From assembly GCA_022600195.1 (NCBI GenBank), contig JAHZKX010000045.1:346458-410457 (forward strand): a stretch of 64,000 bases of DNA, in the 5' to 3' direction. The notes beneath the pieces were generated by a model that saw nothing but the letters and a program-made list of their open reading frames with translations, did not search any database and was not told where the DNA came from. The translations under genes and the position numbers were made by a program. The first letter of the stretch is position 1. Each line of letters starts with the position of its first letter. The stretch comes from Planctomycetota bacterium. GTDB taxonomy: Bacteria > Planctomycetota > Planctomycetia > Planctomycetales > Planctomycetaceae. Below are positions 8,550 to 16,878 of the stretch, piece after piece.

Positions 8550-10091
8550 ATGGAATCGACATTCATTACCGCAGTACAGAATATTGCATCGCCGGAAGTG
8601 CTGCTAGTGATATTCCTGGCAGCCGTCTACGGTCTGTTTGTAGGTTCCATTCCCGGATTGACGGCTACCATGGCGGTCGCGCTGTTGATTCCCTTGACCT
8701 TCTACCTTGATAATCTCTCTGCAATTGCTGCGATTGTAACTCTGGAAGCCTGCAGCATTTTTGCAGGTGATATACCCACGACACTGGTTCGTATACCGGG
8801 GACTCCCTCCTCGGCGGCTTATACAGACGATGCCTATTCTCTCACGCAAAAAGGACTGCATGAAACTTCGTTGGGAGTTTCACTGGTCTTTAGTGTCGCC
8901 GGCGGTTTGTTCGGAGCGCTGGTGCTGATACTGGCAGCTCCCCTGCTGGCAAAAATCGCATTCCAGTTTACCACCTATGAATATTTCTGGTTGTATGTAC
9001 TCGGTTTAAGTTGTGCTGCCATTGTTTCTACTGGCTCTCGGCTCAAAGGTGCGTTGGCGCTGATGATCGGACTGATGTTTTCGACCGTTGGTTTAAGTGA
9101 AGTTCACAGTGTCCCTCGATTCACTTTTGGCTTTGATGAATTGTTTACCGGTATCAATTTCATTCCCGCAATGATTGGTCTGTTCGGGCTTTCTGAAGTC
9201 TTTCGAAATTGTCTGACTTCAAAGACAGATGAAAAAGTCCAACAATTACAATCGACATTGAATTCGGAAGACGATCGTTCCGTGTGGAAACATTTAAAAC
9301 CGGTATTTGGTGGAGTCCTGCCGCAATTCTGGAAAAGAAAATTCAGTTGGCTACGCTCGAGCTGTATTGGTTCAACCATTGGCATGATCCCTGGAGCGGG
9401 TGCTGACATCGCAGCCTGGATTTCCTATGCCGTCTCCAAAAAATTATCAAAGACGCCGGAAGAGTATGGTAAAGGGTCCCTCGATGCAGTCGGTGATGCC
9501 ACCAGCGCCAACAATTCGGCACTTGCCGGAGCCTGGATTCCCGCATTGGTGCTGGGTATTCCGGGAGACTCGGTGACAGCGATTGTGATCGGTGTCTTGT
9601 TAATGAAAAACATTACTCCCGGCCCTGAAATTTTTAATAATCCTGATCAACTGGTTTTAGTACATGGTATTTATCTCACGTTTATACTCGTAAATTTGCT
9701 GCTGATCCCTCTCGGATTTCTGGCGATTCGCAGCGGTTCTCAACTCGTACGAGTGCCCCGTCGCATCCTCATGCCTTTGATTCTGATGTTCTGTGTCGTT
9801 GGCTCTTATTCCATTAATGGCAGCTATTTTGATGTCTGGGTCATGCTGGGAATGGGACTCATCGGATTCACATTAGAAGTATTCGAGATACCACTCGGAC
9901 CGGTGGTTCTGGGAATCATTCTTGGAGGTCGTCTGGAACAGGCTTTCGTTCAGAACTTAACCAAGGATGACAGCTTTTTCTCTTTCTTCAATCGGCCAAT
10001 TTCCGCAGGACTCGGCATTTTCTGTCTTGCCCTCTGGCTCATACCACTGGTCATGCCTTTCCTTAGAAAAAAATGGCAAATCGAAAATTAG
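8550..10091 (+). CDS. tctA: Tripartite tricarboxylate transporter, large permease subunit
   Basis: 513-residue inner-membrane permease of the TTT family with about 11-12 hydrophobic segments. The family motif GLFVGSIPGLTATMAVALLIP is near residue 28. A second conserved block runs GMIPGAGADIAAWISYA, then ATSANNSALAGAWIPALVLGIPG near residues 275-335, the pseudo-symmetric counterpart that lines the transport path. Length and order match TctA. With the upstream TctC-TctB fusion it completes a three-function transporter from two genes. No regulator such as a two-component tctDE pair is beside it. Confidence 0.95.
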   Translation: MESTFITAVQNIASPEVLLVIFLAAVYGLFVGSIPGLTATMAVALLIPLTFYLDNLSAIAAIVTLEACSIFAGDIPTTLVRIPGTPSSAAYTDDAYSLTQKGLHETSLGVSLVFSVAGGLFGALVLILAAPLLAKIAFQFTTYEYFWLYVLGLSCAAIVSTGSRLKGALALMIGLMFSTVGLSEVHSVPRFTFGFDELFTGINFIPAMIGLFGLSEVFRNCLTSKTDEKVQQLQSTLNSEDDRSVWKHLKPVFGGVLPQFWKRKFSWLRSSCIGSTIGMIPGAGADIAAWISYAVSKKLSKTPEEYGKGSLDAVGDATSANNSALAGAWIPALVLGIPGDSVTAIVIGVLLMKNITPGPEIFNNPDQLVLVHGIYLTFILVNLLLIPLGFLAIRSGSQLVRVPRRILMPLILMFCVVGSYSINGSYFDVWVMLGMGLIGFTLEVFEIPLGPVVLGIILGGRLEQAFVQNLTKDDSFFSFFNRPISAGLGIFCLALWLIPLVMPFLRKKWQIEN

Positions 10092-10250
10092 CTCTCTTTG
10101 TTCATGGTTTTGTTCTCGCTTATAGAATGAACGATGAAATCATTGGGACAAATGGCCGTACGCAGCTTGTGACTAGACCATCATGCGAAATGGTACCCGA
10201 TTGACAGCAGAGCAGGGGAGTTGTGCAGCCACTCCACTCACTCAAAACAG

Positions 10251-11744
10251 TCAAACGGCTCGGCGTTGCAACAGAAATTGACCGACGCGTACCATTCCCA
10301 GACTGACGAACGCGAGAGTTGGAAGTAGCAGAGGCATCAAAAAGCGTTCACCTGCAGCGATCGGAAGATACCAGGCAAATGCCAGCCAGAACAAAATGAT
10401 CCAAATGCAATACAAACGTCGCGCCGGATGAGGTTCCGCAATCAGACCGATGATTAAAAATGGGACGGCTAACAACCCAAAAAACAGTCGCCCTTCTCCA
10501 AAAGGGAGCGGTCCCAGACTTCGCAGAAAAATGAACACCTGCCACAGTAAACCTTTTACTTCCCGATTGATAATTTCAGAAACCGAGTGTGTCTGTAAAT
10601 ACGTGCGCGCGGCCGCTCCCAGGCTACCCTGTTCGATGAGGGCGTGAGGATCACTGAATTCATCTTGAAACAACAGATATGAATTTGCATTAAACGTCGG
10701 GCTACCATACACGCGCGCATTGCGAACAAGTAGCGGCGAAGCAATTACAGTGAAGCTCGCCAGCAACAGAGCCAGACTTCCGAAGATCGTTTTCAGAGGT
10801 ACCGTTGATGTGTTTGTCAGCGCCATTTCCGATTCAGCGGCGACAGTCGTTGCATTACGTAAAAATGAGGGGATGAATCGATGCCAGTTCACAGCATAAG
10901 AGCAGAACCAGATGACAAGCCCCAATATCAGCAACAGAGCCGTTCCCTTAGTCAACCAGGCCAGTCCAACGACAATCCCCATTCCTATCAGGAGTCGATA
11001 GGGAATTTTGGGAGACTGCCTGAGGTCAGGTAGTCGTAACACAGTGAGCCACAAAACAGCGACGAAGACTAATAGCATTCCTTCGCAGACAGCCCGCCCC
11101 GTCAATTGACAGTAGGCGGCGTTCACACTCAGCAAAATCCCGGTGATGCCACCTGTCAAGTTTCCGTAATAGCCGGCGATTCCCATCGAGAAAATGAGCA
11201 AAGCCAATAAGCCAAAGATCGCCGAGAGCCGTTTCCCGGTTTCATAATCGGGGAAGTAGGAGAGTACAGCGACATACAATGGGTGCTGGTTTGCTTCTCT
11301 ATAATCTCCCTGAAAGAGTAACCGGACCAAAGCTACAGGTCCCCCCGCTTCCTGCACAGTTTGTGCCTGGGATAGAAATGCCGCCTGATCGTTGCCTTGT
11401 GGAGTAGGTTGCTGCGGTATCAGATTGATCATCACCACAAAATAGACAATCATCGAAAACGAGAGCAGCAAACTGCCTGACCAATGATTAGCGGGATTGG
11501 CCAATTGAGAAAAAAATGTTTGCAGGCTTTGCCCTTGATGAAGCACTTTGATCCAGAAGCGGTCCGATACCAGACAGCCGACAATACACAGCAGTGCAGC
11601 AATCACACAGCAGATACCGGCCACCGATGCCAGAGAAGGTTGTTGAATCAGAGCGGCCCCTTTGAGTTGGATCATCTCCCAGAGTGCCAGGCTGGATAAG
11701 CCAGCAAGAGCCCCTGAAACCAATCGGGGAAAGAGCGTGTTCAT
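10251..11744 (-). CDS. Membrane glycosyltransferase, ArnT/PMT (GT39/83)-like
   Basis: Polytopic membrane protein with roughly eleven hydrophobic helices. A luminal loop after the first helices contains GNDQAAFLSQAQ, matching the acidic periplasmic motif of GT-C lipid-linked sugar transferases such as ArnT and protein O-mannosyltransferases. A GLAWLTKGTALLLILGL helix is typical of the group. The product would transfer a sugar from a polyprenyl-phosphate donor to an envelope acceptor; the acceptor is unknown. The frame extends to 11840 through a cysteine-rich, non-hydrophobic leader. I chose the ATG at 11744 because the membrane segment starts right after it. It is convergent with tctA and divergent from lgt. 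Confidence 0.8.
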   Translation of the reverse strand: MNTLFPRLVSGALAGLSSLALWEMIQLKGAALIQQPSLASVAGICCVIAALLCIVGCLVSDRFWIKVLHQGQSLQTFFSQLANPANHWSGSLLLSFSMIVYFVVMINLIPQQPTPQGNDQAAFLSQAQTVQEAGGPVALVRLLFQGDYREANQHPLYVAVLSYFPDYETGKRLSAIFGLLALLIFSMGIAGYYGNLTGGITGILLSVNAAYCQLTGRAVCEGMLLVFVAVLWLTVLRLPDLRQSPKIPYRLLIGMGIVVGLAWLTKGTALLLILGLVIWFCSYAVNWHRFIPSFLRNATTVAAESEMALTNTSTVPLKTIFGSLALLLASFTVIASPLLVRNARVYGSPTFNANSYLLFQDEFSDPHALIEQGSLGAAARTYLQTHSVSEIINREVKGLLWQVFIFLRSLGPLPFGEGRLFFGLLAVPFLIIGLIAEPHPARRLYCIWIILFWLAFAWYLPIAAGERFLMPLLLPTLAFVSLGMVRVGQFLLQRRAV

Positions 11745-11996
11745 CTGGAAACATACTTTCTGAACGGAACTGTCGAAACAACAGCAGTCACTTGAAAAAT
11801 CGTTTTTGACCCGGATATCACCGTCTCTTGGTTTATACATCAGACCAAATGAATCTGATAGCGCGACAAGAAACGCGATTTCGGGCTAGGCTTAACTTGC
11901 TGAATGGTCTATCTTTCGGTCTGATCATCATAGCAGATAATAACCATTCTGAAATCACAGAAATGATCAGAATCTATATTTCAGATACCGGGAGTA

Positions 11997-12854
11997 ATGA
12001 GTAACGTGAATTCCGTGATCACTTATCTACAGTGGGACATTAACCGTGTGCTATTTGAACTCGGCCCGATTAAGATACGTTATTATGGCCTCTTTTTCAC
12101 AGCCGGTTTCATTTGTGGCTATTTGTTATTGCGATGGATGTTTCGGACAGAAAAAAAGAACGTTGACGACGTCGAATCCCTGTTGATCTATATGGTGATT
12201 GGCACCATTATCGGTGCCCGCCTGGGACATTGCCTGTTTTACCATCCGGCTTATTTTTTTGAGGACCCGATTCGATTTCTTCAAATCTGGAAAGGGGGAT
12301 TAGCCAGTCATGGCGCTGCGATAGGGATCACACTTTCCGCCTGGCTTTATTCGCGCAAACATACAGATCAGCCTTTATTGTGGCTGTTAGACCGCCTGGC
12401 GATTCCCGTTGCACTTGCCGGATTTTTTATTCGGATCGGGAATTTTTTCAATTCAGAAATTTTGGGACGCACTACAGACGTGCCTTGGGCAATCGTGTTT
12501 AAGGATGGACTGGGACTGAAAACGCTGGAGGCCCGAATGGCGCCGCGACATCCTGTCATGCTTTATGAATCATTTTGTTACGGCTGTATCTTTCTCGTGC
12601 TGATTCTAGTCTACCGAAAATACCGTGCGGAAACCCCACGCGGATTATTAATAGGTCTTTTCTTCATGATGGTCTTTTCTGCCCGATTTGTCCTGGAGTT
12701 CTACAAGTTACGACAAGCAGAGTTCGCACAAACTCTGCCGCTCAGTGTGGGGCAGATGTTAAGTATTCCACTGGTGATTGTTGGAATATTACTCCTCATT
12801 TATCGCAAACCCGCTCTGCCAGCTGTCACTGATTCTACGGCAAAAAAAACATAA
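11997..12854 (+). CDS. lgt: Prolipoprotein diacylglyceryl transferase
   Basis: Inner-membrane enzyme that moves diacylglyceryl from phosphatidylglycerol to the lipobox cysteine of prolipoproteins. 285 residues with about seven membrane helices. Signature elements present: RYYGLFFTAGF near residue 28, KGGLASHGAAIG around residue 100, and the core IRIGNFFNSEILGR near residue 145 with its essential Arg and Asn. HPVMLYESF follows near residue 182. These match Lgt closely. It is flanked by genes on the opposite strand and so is probably a single-gene unit. The fused TctC-TctB lipoprotein nearby would be one of many substrates. Confidence 0.95.
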   Translation: MSNVNSVITYLQWDINRVLFELGPIKIRYYGLFFTAGFICGYLLLRWMFRTEKKNVDDVESLLIYMVIGTIIGARLGHCLFYHPAYFFEDPIRFLQIWKGGLASHGAAIGITLSAWLYSRKHTDQPLLWLLDRLAIPVALAGFFIRIGNFFNSEILGRTTDVPWAIVFKDGLGLKTLEARMAPRHPVMLYESFCYGCIFLVLILVYRKYRAETPRGLLIGLFFMMVFSARFVLEFYKLRQAEFAQTLPLSVGQMLSIPLVIVGILLLIYRKPALPAVTDSTAKKT

Positions 12855-12884
12855 ATCTGTCTGCCAGTAGCGAATGCAGGAATG

Positions 12885-14261
12885 TTATAACAACTGCGAG
12901 ATCGGTCGACCCGAGGATAATATGGGAACTGGTCTTCCGGAAAAATTGACGAGATCGTGTGAGTAATCAATGCCGAGATGTCGGTAGATTGTCGCCAACA
13001 GGTCCTGAGGTGTGACAGGGTCATGCAGTGGGTATTCTGCTTTTGAATTGGTACTGCCCACCACCTGCCCCATTTTCAAACCACCACCAGAGATCAATGC
13101 ACTGAAAGCGCCGGGCCAATGATCGCGGCCCAGCCAGGGGCCTCCTTTCTTCCCCGGAAATGTTTGACGGTGACTCAGTCGTGGTGTGCGCCCAAACTCC
13201 CCGCATGCGACGACCAGAATTTTGCGATCGAGATTACGCTCACGGATATCTTCAATCAGTGTAGAAATGGCCTGATCGTACTGCGGAAACCGCTCCAGAT
13301 TGGCATGGACGAGGTGAAACGGCCCGGCATGATCATCCCAACTGAAATACGCACTTTTATTGGAAGGGGCCGTCGCATCAATATTAATCACAGCGGCACC
13401 CGCCTCCGCCAGCCGCCGTGCTAACAGACAATTTTGTCCCCAGCGGTGACGACCATAGCGATCGCGCAGAGATTCCTGTTCCTGACTGATATCAAATGCG
13501 TTGGCGACTTTTGAACCGGTCAGCATCTGAAACGCCGCGCGTCGAAAGTCCTCTGTACCACCCAGTGAACCATCGAGATCCAGATCGCGACGAAACTGGT
13601 CGAATTGTGTCACGAGAGACTTGCGGTCATTGAGTCGTTGACCGTCGATGCCTGCCGCCAATTTCATATTGTTAGGGGCATAACCTTTGACCGTGGGATC
13701 TCCCGAGTCAAATGCCTTATGCATGAGGCCCAGATAATTGGGCGCAGTCATAAACGGGGATCTGTGTACTCCGATATATTGTGGTAGCCCATCAGTGCGA
13801 GAGCCGCGCATGTAACTGGCTATCATTCCAAAATCAGGGTGAGTTGACTTGTTGGTCGAAGTTGGATCGGGTGCAGCAGGTTCTTTTCCTGACAAAACCG
13901 TGATGCTACCATCATTATGCGCAGACATCCCATGGTGCAGCGTGCGAATAATCGAAAATCGATCTGCAATTTTTGCCTGCCTTGGAAAGTGCTCGACAAA
14001 CTCCATCCCCGGCACTTTGGTTTGAATCGGATTGAACGGCCCTCGGTAAGCGCTGGGGGCATCCGGTTTCATGTCATACGTTTCAAGCTGACTAGGGCCA
14101 CCCCACATCCAGAACAAAATCACCGATGTCTCAGGATCACCGACACCTGCCATCGCGCGAGCCGCAAGAAGATCTGCAAGTGTTAACCCTCCGAGGGCCA
14201 GAGTGCCCACCCGCAAAAACTCACGTCGTGGTAGAGGGCCGGTACAGAGTGAGTCGTGCAT
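12885..14261 (-). CDS. DUF1501 domain protein with Tat signal
   Basis: 458-residue exported protein of the DUF1501 family, distantly sulfatase/alkaline-phosphatase-like and very abundant in planctomycetes. The N-terminus PLPRREFLRVGTLALGGLTLADLL is a twin-arginine signal. Family landmarks are ILFWMWGGPSQLETYDMKPDAP near residue 50, SIIRTLHHGMSAHNDGSITVLSG near residue 110, CLLARRLAEAGAAVINI near residue 280, and VVACGEFGRTPRLSH near residue 355. The usual partner, a DUF1549/DUF1553 cytochrome protein, is not adjacent here. The function of the family is unproven. It converges on lgt with 30 bases between stops. Confidence 0.92.
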   Translation of the reverse strand: MHDSLCTGPLPRREFLRVGTLALGGLTLADLLAARAMAGVGDPETSVILFWMWGGPSQLETYDMKPDAPSAYRGPFNPIQTKVPGMEFVEHFPRQAKIADRFSIIRTLHHGMSAHNDGSITVLSGKEPAAPDPTSTNKSTHPDFGMIASYMRGSRTDGLPQYIGVHRSPFMTAPNYLGLMHKAFDSGDPTVKGYAPNNMKLAAGIDGQRLNDRKSLVTQFDQFRRDLDLDGSLGGTEDFRRAAFQMLTGSKVANAFDISQEQESLRDRYGRHRWGQNCLLARRLAEAGAAVINIDATAPSNKSAYFSWDDHAGPFHLVHANLERFPQYDQAISTLIEDIRERNLDRKILVVACGEFGRTPRLSHRQTFPGKKGGPWLGRDHWPGAFSALISGGGLKMGQVVGSTNSKAEYPLHDPVTPQDLLATIYRHLGIDYSHDLVNFSGRPVPILSSGRPISQLL

Positions 14262-14855
14262 TGGATACCTGCAAAGGTGACGGGTGCGATACGTTTTTTT
14301 AGTCAGATTCCCGTGTCATTCGAAAAAAAAGAGAGACTCTGAATAGAAATGTTTTTCTGGGCTCAGTTTGAAAACCGCTCCAGATTCACACTGGGAAAAA
14401 TTTTAACATCGTGACTTCGTGATTGTCCAGCACGGAATCAATTCTCATTGTATTCTGAATCGCGCTTCTGAGTTCCATTGACGACCTGGGTCCTGTTGAA
14501 CTTACTCCTTCAATTAAAATCAAATAGTACTCTCTTCTTTGTAGAATCGCCTGCTTCAATCTTAATTAAATTAAATCATGCAGCATCTAAAATGCTGGTT
14601 ATAAAAGGTTTGGGACAAGTCATCTATGAAAATGCAGTCTTGCAGTTTCAAAAGGCGAAGGAAGTACCACAGGTTAGATGCGACTCCTTCAAGCGTCTTA
14701 TTAACAGTCAGGCAATATAAGGTTGGTGTTGTTTTGTTTACTTTCAGGGTCGTATTGCCTTAAATTACAGATCCCTGTAAAGTTCGCAGGCAAAATACAC
14801 AGATTCTAATACTAATGAACACGCTGAAGACATCATTTTGGATTCGGTGGTTTTT
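14262..14855. other. Intergenic region between divergent DUF1501 and sigma factor genes
   Basis: Nearly 600 bases, AT-rich in the right half. The open stretch at 14478-14720 lacks a ribosome binding site and resembles nothing I know. The region presumably holds the promoter of the DUF1501 gene; I see no strong consensus match there. Confidence 0.4.
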
Positions 14856-14888
14856 TTGCAACACGGATGAATCACTGCCGTGTATAAT
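14856..14888 (+). promoter_or_regulatory. Possible promoter of the sigma factor gene
   Basis: A consensus -10 hexamer TATAAT at 14883-14888 stands 63 bases before the chosen start codon. The best -35 candidate, TTGCAA at 14856-14861, is 21 bases upstream, longer than the usual 17, so the -35 call is weak. Confidence 0.4.
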
Positions 14889-14910
14889 GAGATGCAGGCT
14901 TAACTCGCTT

Positions 14911-14926
14911 GCTGCCCTGAGGCAGC
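14911..14926 (+). promoter_or_regulatory. Leader hairpin before the sigma factor start
   Basis: GCTGCC at 14911-14916 and GGCAGC at 14921-14926 pair perfectly around a CTGA tetraloop, followed by GATTTTATT. It falls between the -10 element and the Shine-Dalgarno sequence, so it could act as an attenuator or stabilise the 5' end. Confidence 0.4.
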
Positions 14927-14950
14927 GATTTTATTGAATTGAGGCGATTT

Positions 14951-15538
14951 GTGGCTCTCACGGAAATCGATAAAAATTTACTCAGACGATGTCTGGCAGA
15001 AGAGCCGGGTGCGTGGAAGGACTTTGTAGACCGATTCATCGGTCTTTTTACGCACGTCATTCATCATACCGCACACGCCCGCAGCATTCGTGCTACCGAG
15101 AGCGATGTTGACGATCTTCTTTCTGAAGTGTTTCTGGTTTTGCTGGCAAACGACTATCGAGTGCTCCGAAACTTCCGTGGAAACAGTTCACTGGCAACTT
15201 ACCTGACTGTGATCTCCCGTCGTGTTGTTGTAAAAAAAATGGTTGAACGCCGTATGGCTGAAGCCTTAGGGCACGTTTCTACTCAATCGAAACTGGAAAA
15301 CATTCCCGAAGAACGAACGCGTCAGCAGCAAATACTCGAAGATCAGGAAGAAATCCAGAACATGATCAAGCAACTGCCTCCCGCAGATGCACAGATTGTC
15401 GAACAGTACCATCTGAAAGGGAAGTCCTATCAGCAGATCAGTTCCGATCTGGACATTCCTGAAAATTCGATTGGACCGACTCTTTCCCGCGCTCGTATCC
15501 GAATGCGAGATACCAAGCCAAAAACACGTTCGCTCTAA
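14951..15538 (+). CDS. ECF-like RNA polymerase sigma factor
   Basis: About 195-residue sigma-70 family factor with only regions 2 and 4. Region 2 runs from roughly residue 45 (DVDDLLSEVFLVLL) through FRGNSSLATYLTVISRRVV. Region 4 starts near residue 140 with IKQLPPADAQIVEQYHLKGKSYQQIS and ends with the helix-turn-helix SIGPTLSRARIRMRD. I chose GTG at 14951 because GAGG at 14941-14944 gives six-base spacing; an in-frame TTG at 14939 overlaps that element. No anti-sigma gene follows, so control may be at transcription or through the leader hairpin at 14911-14926. Target genes cannot be read from the sequence. Confidence 0.85.
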   Translation: MALTEIDKNLLRRCLAEEPGAWKDFVDRFIGLFTHVIHHTAHARSIRATESDVDDLLSEVFLVLLANDYRVLRNFRGNSSLATYLTVISRRVVVKKMVERRMAEALGHVSTQSKLENIPEERTRQQQILEDQEEIQNMIKQLPPADAQIVEQYHLKGKSYQQISSDLDIPENSIGPTLSRARIRMRDTKPKTRSL

Positions 15539-15646
15539 GCGAGTGATCGAGTCCCGGTTGATGATTATTCTAAAGCGTTTCTTCATCATAGTCTCGTGGC
15601 GACGTGATCTTATTGTTTCGCGACTAGTTTCATTTCCCAGAGGACA

Positions 15647-16546
15647 CTAAAAAGGTCTTCTTCCACCCGGTGGAGGACCCGGTGGTCTCTGTCCTGGTCC
15701 CGGTCCACGTTTTTGAAAACTGGGATCTGGTGTTCCCCGATAGTTACGAGGAATAAACGGAAAATCTTCCGTAAGGTAATAGTGGTAGATGCCATCCGGG
15801 AATTCGGGTGTGACTCCCATGCGACCATTGCATTCATCCAGATCTCCGGATTTTGCGACGAAGACATAATCTTCCACAAACGTTCCATCATAATTTCCTC
15901 CTGGTCCATCAGGTCGTTTTCCCCGTTTGATCTGATAGCTGGATTTCAATTTCTGAATCTTGCTGTTGGGATCATTCGCGTCAGCATAACCATACTGTGC
16001 ATAGATCGGAAATCCATCCGCGGCGTAACCAATGGCGGTGATCTGATTCGGTTTTTTCAGTTGGGAGATCAAAGCATGGGGTAAACCATGATAATGGTAG
16101 CTGCCAGTAGGTTGGACATGGGCGTTGCTCTGATCTAGACCCAGATTGATTTTCCCCGACAGCGCTTCATAATTCCAACCGGAGCGACGATTGCGGCTCC
16201 AGAATTCTGCAGTTCCCGGATCGAATAATACCCCGTTCGTAGCCACTCCAAATGCGGAATGCCGGACAGGTGTGATATTCCTTGCTACTTTGGGGTTGGC
16301 GGGAATACGCAATTCATATCGTTGCGGTCGGATTGTATTGGGGTTATTGCGATTTGGAAAACGACCCACCTGATGGTCAGGAATTCCATTCGAATAGATG
16401 AATCGATATTGACCTTTCGTAACAACCTGCACTTTGTTTGTGGTTTGTGACCCACTCCCGGGAGGTGCAAAACCGGGAGGGGGAAACCCAAACACCGTGA
16501 TAGAACTACAGAAAGTGGCAATACAGCAGTACGTAAGCTGTTTCAT
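15647..16546 (-). CDS. Secreted YHYH domain protein
   Basis: About 300-residue exported protein of the YHYH family. A short signal peptide (MKQLTYCC... ending near FGFPPPG) is followed by a Pro/Gly-rich stretch. The name-giving GSYHYHGLPHAL lies near residue 150, and the conserved LDECNGRMGVTPEFPDGIYHYYLTEDFP is near residue 235, split here only by my reading. The C-terminus is Pro/Gly/Arg-rich. The histidine pairs suggest metal binding, which is inference; the family has no settled function. A GTG six bases upstream (16552) is an alternative start; AGGA lies about ten bases before the ATG. Confidence 0.82.
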   Translation of the reverse strand: MKQLTYCCIATFCSSITVFGFPPPGFAPPGSGSQTTNKVQVVTKGQYRFIYSNGIPDHQVGRFPNRNNPNTIRPQRYELRIPANPKVARNITPVRHSAFGVATNGVLFDPGTAEFWSRNRRSGWNYEALSGKINLGLDQSNAHVQPTGSYHYHGLPHALISQLKKPNQITAIGYAADGFPIYAQYGYADANDPNSKIQKLKSSYQIKRGKRPDGPGGNYDGTFVEDYVFVAKSGDLDECNGRMGVTPEFPDGIYHYYLTEDFPFIPRNYRGTPDPSFQKRGPGPGQRPPGPPPGGRRPF

Positions 16547-16552
16547 TTTCAC

Positions 16553-16878
16553 AGTATCCTCTCGATCTTTTTCTGACTTGGCCCCGTCGAAAAAACTTCA
16601 CGAATGTTTCGTGTTTCAGTAGTAACGAGTAGTGGACGATCAAATCCACCAGATTTTTGCCATTTTTGCGAGGATTGATACCAAGTGTCGAGTTCAACTA
16701 TCTTCTTTTATCTTCACGGGAAACCCATGTTCCGTTGACAGCTCGCCTTCATAGTACAAAAATCGAGGAAATGAATGCCAGTCAGTCGACTCATAAACGA
16801 GCGAGACTGATTTCTCTCGATCATGGATTGAGCCAACCTTCAAAATGATTCTGCTGAATCTGGAAACGGATTGTACCC
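16553..16878. other. Intergenic region between divergent YHYH and esterase genes
   Basis: 326 bases with no gene. One small perfect inverted repeat, CACGAA at 16599-16604 and TTCGTG at 16608-16613, lies about 55 bases before the YHYH start and could be an operator or mRNA hairpin. Nothing else stands out. Confidence 0.4.

Noticed and set aside
14478..14720. 80-codon frame between the DUF1501 and sigma factor genes
   Set aside because: No Shine-Dalgarno sequence, AT-rich and unlike any family I know.
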